From DATGZX01 sp035296965 (GTDB lineage: Bacteria > Planctomycetota > Planctomycetia > Gemmatales > Gemmataceae), in the NCBI GenBank assembly GCA_035296965.1, contig DATGZX010000280.1:40798-104797 (forward strand): a stretch of 64,000 bases of DNA. Direction: 5' to 3'. The notes beneath the pieces are model-generated. The model was not told where the DNA came from. It did not search any database and saw nothing but the letters and a program-made list of their open reading frames with translations. Positions within the stretch are counted from its first letter, which is position 1, and every line of letters begins with the position of its first letter. This document shows, piece by piece, positions 59,751-64,000 of the stretch. The position numbers were made by a program, and so were the translations under genes.

Positions 59751-59906
59751 GTAACCGGGTGCACGAGACGACCAGGATCGTCTCCCGTAAAACTGAGCCA
59801 TTCGCCCGGATTAGTTCTGTCGCCCTTTGATCAAGTCCGTGTGTGGGGCCCCGTAGCGTGGACTGTGGTTCCTCTCCTGTAAAACCCGAGGAGCAGATCA
59901 AACATC

Positions 59907-60146
59907 ATGATGGAACTAAACGTGAGTTTGAGTTTCGAGTGCTGCAGCTGCGATCACGAGATCGGTGTGACCCTGAAATGCGAGGGCAAAGGACTGGCCG
60001 CGGGGTTGCGAACGGTTGCCGCGGTGAATATTCCGTGCCCAATGTGCAGGGCAGTCAACCAACTGTGCTTCGAGCCGAGCGGCCGAGTACGGGCCGTCTG
60101 GCCGGTGAAAGGCCCTCGGCATTTGCCCGAACCTTCGGTAAACTGA
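59907..60146 (+). CDS. Small zinc-ribbon-like protein between rpsL and rpsG
   Basis: Encodes 79 residues. Two cysteine pairs ('CCSC' near 12-15 and 'CPMC' near 44-47) are spaced like a zinc ribbon. An AGGAG site lies about 15 bp upstream, and the frame fills the gap between two r-protein genes. No family is recognised. It may be a translation-linked small protein, or simply an inserted gene. Confidence 0.6.
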   Translation: MMELNVSLSFECCSCDHEIGVTLKCEGKGLAAGLRTVAAVNIPCPMCRAVNQLCFEPSGRVRAVWPVKGPRHLPEPSVN

Positions 60147-60203
60147 ATGTATCCCTGATAGTCCAAGGTCAACGTAGAGCCAAACGCAGCAGGTAATGAA
60201 ACT

Positions 60204-60674
60204 ATGGGAAAACGTACCGCCAGTGCAGAGACCCTCAAGCCTGATCCCCGGTATAACTCGAAACTGGCCAGCAAGTTCATGAATTGCCTCATGTGGCAAG
60301 GCAAGAAGGCGACGGCCCAGCGGATCTTCTACGGCGCGCTCGATCAGATCAAGAAGCGCATGCCGGATGCCGACCCCATCGAGGTATTCACCCAGGCGGT
60401 CGAGCACGTGAAGCCGACCGTCGAAGTCCGCTCCAAGCGCGTCGGCGGTGCAACCTACCAGGTGCCGATGCAGGTGAACCGCACACGCCAGCAAAGCCTT
60501 GCGATCCGCTGGCTCATCGGCGCGTCGCGCGGCAAGGCCGGCAGGCCCATGTATCTGCGTTTGGCCGACGAGCTGATGGCCGCCTATAGACGCGAAGGCG
60601 AGGCAATGACCAAACGCGAGAACACCATCAAGATGGCCGATTCCAACAAGGCCTTCGCGCACTTTGCGTGGTAG
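60204..60674 (+). CDS. rpsG: 30S ribosomal protein S7
   Basis: Encodes 156 residues. 'DPRYNSKLASKFMNCLMWQG' and 'VEVRSKRVGGATYQVPMQVN' are S7 signatures, and the C-terminus 'NTIKMADSNKAFAHFAW' is typical. S7 nucleates assembly of the 30S head. Confidence 0.96.
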   Translation: MGKRTASAETLKPDPRYNSKLASKFMNCLMWQGKKATAQRIFYGALDQIKKRMPDADPIEVFTQAVEHVKPTVEVRSKRVGGATYQVPMQVNRTRQQSLAIRWLIGASRGKAGRPMYLRLADELMAAYRREGEAMTKRENTIKMADSNKAFAHFAW

Positions 60675-60680
60675 CCCTCG

Positions 60681-60766
60681 AAGGGGAGCGGGATTAGGGG
60701 CGAGGGCATAGCGGGCAGTGGAGGAAATGGCCCCTAGCCCCTCGCCCCTCTTCCCTAGCCCCTAGT
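60681..60766. repeat. Palindromic G-rich/C-rich repeat between rpsG and fusA
   Basis: A G-rich half ('ggggagcgggattaggggcg') and a C-rich half ('cccctagcccctcgcccctc') form an imperfect long inverted repeat ending 4 bp before the fusA ATG. It leaves no recognisable ribosome-binding site for fusA. Related elements are at 8851-8931 and 38721-38780. Confidence 0.65.
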
Positions 60767-60769
60767 ATT

Positions 60770-62875
60770 ATGGCGAAATACGACCTCCAAAAGATTCGAA
60801 ATATCGGCATCATCGCCCATATCGACGCCGGCAAGACCACCAGCACGGAACATATTCTCTATTACTCCGGGGCGAAGCATCGTCTTGGGGAAGTCGATGC
60901 CGGCACCACCGAAACGGATTACAACGTCGAGGAGCAGGACCGCGGCATCACGATCTATAGCGCTTGCATTCCGTTTTCGTGGCAAGATTGCACAATCAAC
61001 CTGATCGATACACCCGGACACGTCGACTTCACTGCCGAGGTGGAACGCTCGCTGCGCGTGCTCGACGGCTGCGTCGTCGTCTTCGACGCCCAGAAGGGGG
61101 TGGAAGCGCAGTCGGAGACCGTCTGGCGTCAAGCGGACTCGTATGGCGTGCCGCGCCTGGTTTTCATCAACAAGATGGATGTCGTCGGCGCCGATTTTCC
61201 GAGCGCTCTCGAAGAAATCCGCGAGCGCCTCGAAGGCCGGCCGGTGGCGCTGACGATCCCGATTGGCAGCGGCTCACCCAAGGATAGTCCAACTCCCTTC
61301 GCCGGCATCATCGACCTGATCGAGATGCGCGCGCTCTATTTCGAAACGGCAGACGAAGGCAAAACCATCCGCGCCGAGGCCATTCCCGCCGAGCTGCAAG
61401 CCGAGGCCCGCCGCTGGCGCGAGCGCTTATTCGATGCCCTCACGGAAAAAGACGAGCAAGACCGGCTGACCAGCGCACTCCTGGAAGGCCGCGAGATCCC
61501 CGCGGCCTCGATCCGAGAGGCCCTGCGCGAGCAGACGTTGCTGCGCCTGATCCAGCCGGTGCTGTGCGGCTCGGGGCGGGAACACATCGGCATCCAGCCT
61601 TTGATGGATGCCGTCTGCTGGTATTTGCCCAGTCCGCTCGATCGGCCGCCCGTGCTCGGCACCAACCCCCGCAAAAAGGACAAGGAAGAAAAGCGCCTGC
61701 CCGACCCGAAAGAGCCATTTTGTGGGCTGGTTTTCAAGATCGTCGCTGAACCTCATGGCGAATTGCTGTACGTGCGCATCTACTCCGGCACCCTCCGGGC
61801 CAATAGCCGGGTTTGGAACCCGGGCAAAGATTCCAAGGAGATGATCAGCAAGCTCTACCATATTTTTGCGGATCCCACGCATCGGGATGAACTCAGCGAG
61901 AGTTACGCCGGTGACATCGTTGCCGTCGTCGGCCTCAAGGAATCCACGACGGGGGACACGCTCTGTGAGACGCAGCATCCGATTCTTCTGGAGCCGATTC
62001 ATTTTGCCGAGGCCGTGGTCAGCCGGTCCATCGAACCGGAGTCTTCTTCAGACAAACAGAAGCTTGTGGATACCTTAACTCTCCTAAAGCGCGAGGATCC
62101 AACCTTCGATTGGCGTCTCGATCCAGAAACGGGCCAGACGCTGATGAGCGGCATGGGCGTCCTGCACCTGGAAATCAAGCAGCACCGCATGGAACGCGAT
62201 TTTCGACTCAAGGTGCGTGTCGGCAAGCCACGGGTCAGCTACCGCGAAACACTCAAACGAGAACAAAATGTCTGGGGCGAATGCGATCGCCAAATAGCGG
62301 GTCGGAGATTGTACGCTCGCTTGAATTTCGTGTTTACCTCAAATCCCGGCGGAGGCCTCGAGTGCGTCATCAGCGAGATGCCTCCCGGCGAGATAACCGG
62401 TAGACCGGAGGGAAAACTCGTTCAGCAAACAGTCATTTCGGCGTTGCAGTCAGGCGAACTTGGCTATCCGATGCATGATGTAAAGGCTGTCGTCCATAAT
62501 GTAGATTGGCCGCTTCCCGATCGGAGTGAAGTCGCTCTTCAAGTTGCGGCTACTGATGCGGTTAATAAAGCGATACACGACAACATAGTCCTACTTGAGC
62601 CGGTCATGCGCCTTGAAGTGACTGTGCCCGAAGAATATTTGGGACCAGTCACCGCAGATCTAAACGCTCGACGAGCCGAGATTGAGCAGTTGTTCACACG
62701 CGGCAAGCTGCGAGTGATTGAGGTGCTGGTGCCGCTGGCCCGCATGTTCGATTATTCGGACAAGATTCGGAGCCTGACCCAGGGCAGAGCCAGCTGGACG
62801 ATGGAGCCGCATGCATATAGGCCAGCGCCCGACGAGGTGCTTCGGAGCATGCTAGGCACGGGCGACCTGGATTGA
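60770..62875 (+). CDS. fusA: Elongation factor G, EF-G2-like subtype
   Basis: Encodes 701 residues. G1 'AHIDAGKTT', switch I 'EEQDRGITIYSA', G3 'DTPGHVDFTAEVE' and G4 'NKMD' are intact, and domains II-V follow to 'RSLTQGRASWTMEPHAY'. The sequence between G1 and switch I ('GEVDAGTTETDYNVEEQ') resembles the EF-G2 / spd-type group more than standard EF-G ('GEVHDGAATMDWMEQE'), so it may be the recycling or the translocation paralogue. GC falls from about 67% near 61081-61140 to about 50% in 62461-62640. No ribosome-binding site is visible, because a repeat abuts the ATG. Confidence 0.93.
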   Translation: MAKYDLQKIRNIGIIAHIDAGKTTSTEHILYYSGAKHRLGEVDAGTTETDYNVEEQDRGITIYSACIPFSWQDCTINLIDTPGHVDFTAEVERSLRVLDGCVVVFDAQKGVEAQSETVWRQADSYGVPRLVFINKMDVVGADFPSALEEIRERLEGRPVALTIPIGSGSPKDSPTPFAGIIDLIEMRALYFETADEGKTIRAEAIPAELQAEARRWRERLFDALTEKDEQDRLTSALLEGREIPAASIREALREQTLLRLIQPVLCGSGREHIGIQPLMDAVCWYLPSPLDRPPVLGTNPRKKDKEEKRLPDPKEPFCGLVFKIVAEPHGELLYVRIYSGTLRANSRVWNPGKDSKEMISKLYHIFADPTHRDELSESYAGDIVAVVGLKESTTGDTLCETQHPILLEPIHFAEAVVSRSIEPESSSDKQKLVDTLTLLKREDPTFDWRLDPETGQTLMSGMGVLHLEIKQHRMERDFRLKVRVGKPRVSYRETLKREQNVWGECDRQIAGRRLYARLNFVFTSNPGGGLECVISEMPPGEITGRPEGKLVQQTVISALQSGELGYPMHDVKAVVHNVDWPLPDRSEVALQVAATDAVNKAIHDNIVLLEPVMRLEVTVPEEYLGPVTADLNARRAEIEQLFTRGKLRVIEVLVPLARMFDYSDKIRSLTQGRASWTMEPHAYRPAPDEVLRSMLGTGDLD

Positions 62876-62930
62876 CGCTTGGTCGGGTTCGCTGTTGTCA
62901 ATCTCCTACAGGCTGGAGTAGCATGGGTTC

Positions 62931-63476
62931 ATGAGCATTGACATTCCTCATGCGGACCCTCGCGCACCGTCGAGCAGCGATCACATCGTGAGCACCCCCG
63001 AAACTATGGGGGGCAAGCCGCGCATTGCGGGCCGGCGGATCACCGTCGAGAATATTGCGGTGAGCTACGAAGATGAGCGCAAGACACCCGAGCAAATCGC
63101 CGCCGCGTATGACCTGACTCTCGGACAAGTGTATGCAGCGCTGGACTATTATAAGAATCACAAAGACGAAATACGCGTCCGACAGCAAGAAGGGTTGGAA
63201 CTTGCCGAAAGGCTCAGGGCTGGCCAGCCATTCCTCGAGGAAAATGCTGCGGCGAAGATCAGAGCCAAACTCGCATCAGTTGACCCCTCCGGTTATATCG
63301 CTACCCTGTCAAGCGCTACCATTCTCGTATATCTGCAATCGGACCTCTGTCCCGCCGAGCATCGTGAATTGATTCGTACTGATTTGCCTCGTCGCCTGGC
63401 AGCGAATCCCACCGATCCGGATACCCTTGAACTCCAGGCTCGGCTTGGGTCAAGTGCACTTGAGAGACAGAGTTAG
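62931..63476 (+). CDS. DUF433-type antitoxin with long C-terminal extension
   Basis: Encodes 181 residues. Residues about 17-80 ('HIVSTPETMGGKPRIAGRRI', then 'TPEQIAAAYDLTLGQVYAAL') are a DUF433 winged-helix DNA-binding domain, normally the whole protein. The extra 90 residues are not recognised. It lies 9 bp before a DUF5615-like gene, the usual partner, so the pair is probably a type II toxin-antitoxin module. Confidence 0.75.
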   Translation: MSIDIPHADPRAPSSSDHIVSTPETMGGKPRIAGRRITVENIAVSYEDERKTPEQIAAAYDLTLGQVYAALDYYKNHKDEIRVRQQEGLELAERLRAGQPFLEENAAAKIRAKLASVDPSGYIATLSSATILVYLQSDLCPAEHRELIRTDLPRRLAANPTDPDTLELQARLGSSALERQS

Positions 63477-63485
63477 TCGCCCGAC

Positions 63486-63824
63486 ATGCCGCGCTCGATC
63501 CGCTTCCACCTGGATGAATCGTCGAGTATGAACGCGATGGCAACCGCTCTGCGCAGGGCGGGAGTCGATGTGAGCACGTCTGCAAGTGCAGGCCTGCGCG
63601 GCGCGTCGGATGAGATGCAACTTGCCTTCGCTGTTCGCGAGGGCCGGGTACTCTTCACCCAGGACTGTGATTTCCTGGCTCTACATGCCAGTGGCAAGGT
63701 ACATGCCGGCATCGCGTACTGTCGTCAGACCAAACACCCAGTGGGTGCCTTGATCAGAGCACTTCTACTCCTATGGGAGATTTACGAACCTGAGGAAATG
63801 CAAAATCGCGTCGAGTATTTGTAA
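63486..63824 (+). CDS. DUF5615 PIN-like toxin
   Basis: Encodes 112 residues. 'RFHLDESSSMNAMATALRRAG' at the start, 'FAVREGRVLFTQDCDFLALH' in the middle and 'EIYEPEEMQNRVEYL' at the end match DUF5615-type PIN-like nucleases paired with DUF433. Acidic residues D10 and E11 near the start and the 'TQDCDF' aspartates are retained. Gene pairs like this are often gained by transfer; this one sits just after fusA. Confidence 0.78.
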   Translation: MPRSIRFHLDESSSMNAMATALRRAGVDVSTSASAGLRGASDEMQLAFAVREGRVLFTQDCDFLALHASGKVHAGIAYCRQTKHPVGALIRALLLLWEIYEPEEMQNRVEYL

Positions 63825-64000
63825 TTGCCGCAAGTCCGAGCGCCGTGCGAACGCAAATTAACGCCGATTTCCGCAGGGGGGAAATGATTAACATTTTAGC
63901 GAGCGGCGTGCTGGATTTTTCCGTGTTTCCTCGGGGGAAGTGTTAATCGTTTTTGGTAGTTAGGGGTTGCATGGGCGGCTCTCCAATCTGCTTTGTCCAC

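Overview
This window is bacterial chromosome, most likely from a member of the Planctomycetota and probably of the Gemmataceae/Gemmatales group. The evidence is indirect: high GC; an ECF sigma factor fused to a membrane segment and an extracytoplasmic domain; a surface-type protein with an LEPR-like N-terminus and a very long Ser/Thr/Gly-rich region; a 26174-26893 protein whose 'GNPFRPVALNPAW' and 'HVRGCWVVDLL' motifs I associate with that group; an oversized multi-pass SecE; an EF-Tu with an unusual switch I; and many dispersed perfect palindromes between genes. No 16S rRNA is present, so this placement is an inference.

Layout. Positions 1-29000 are a mixed accessory and housekeeping region: two small membrane proteins, a YheT-type hydrolase, a single-domain response regulator, agmatine deiminase, an MBL-fold hydrolase, an SDR epimerase, glutamate dehydrogenase, an APC permease, a KamA-type radical SAM aminomutase, an orphan antitoxin, an ECF sigma fusion, a RAYT transposase with terminal inverted repeats, a frameshifted GH2 glycosidase, two DDL-like ATP-grasp ligases, a RelA/SpoT-domain protein facing a protein of unknown function, an S41 protease and a YiiX-like hydrolase. 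Positions 29959-32337 hold a tight three-gene operon: an AAA ATPase, a protein resembling the N-terminal part of DUF4435, and a PIN nuclease. It looks like a PARIS-type (AriA/AriB) defence module in which the Toprim effector has decayed and a PIN nuclease has taken its place. This is the best candidate here for an undescribed system. Positions 32548-42414 encode a P-type proton pump, a large secreted PPC/Ig-like protein, a thioredoxin-like protein, an NtrC-like AAA regulator without the GAFTGA loop, and an STG-rich protein with a C-terminal receiver domain.

Positions 42900-62875 are a continuous translation/transcription supercluster: tRNA-Thr(TGT), tRNA-Tyr(GTA), tRNA-Gly(TCC), tRNA-Thr(GGT), tuf, rpmG, tRNA-Trp(CCA), secE, nusG, rplK, rplA, rplJ, rplL, rpoB, rpoC, rpsL, a small zinc-ribbon gene, rpsG and fusA. 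It joins the tRNA-tufB, secE-nusG-rplKAJL-rpoBC and str blocks that are separate in E. coli. Several likely control elements can be seen: a promoter before the tRNAs, a three-way-junction RNA before rpmG, a terminator after nusG, a hairpin before rplJ, a 58-bp perfect palindrome between rplJ and rplL, an extended -10 promoter plus attenuator in the rpoB leader, and a separate promoter candidate before rpoC. The window ends with a DUF433/DUF5615-type toxin-antitoxin pair.

All family names rest on motif recognition by eye; no database search was run.
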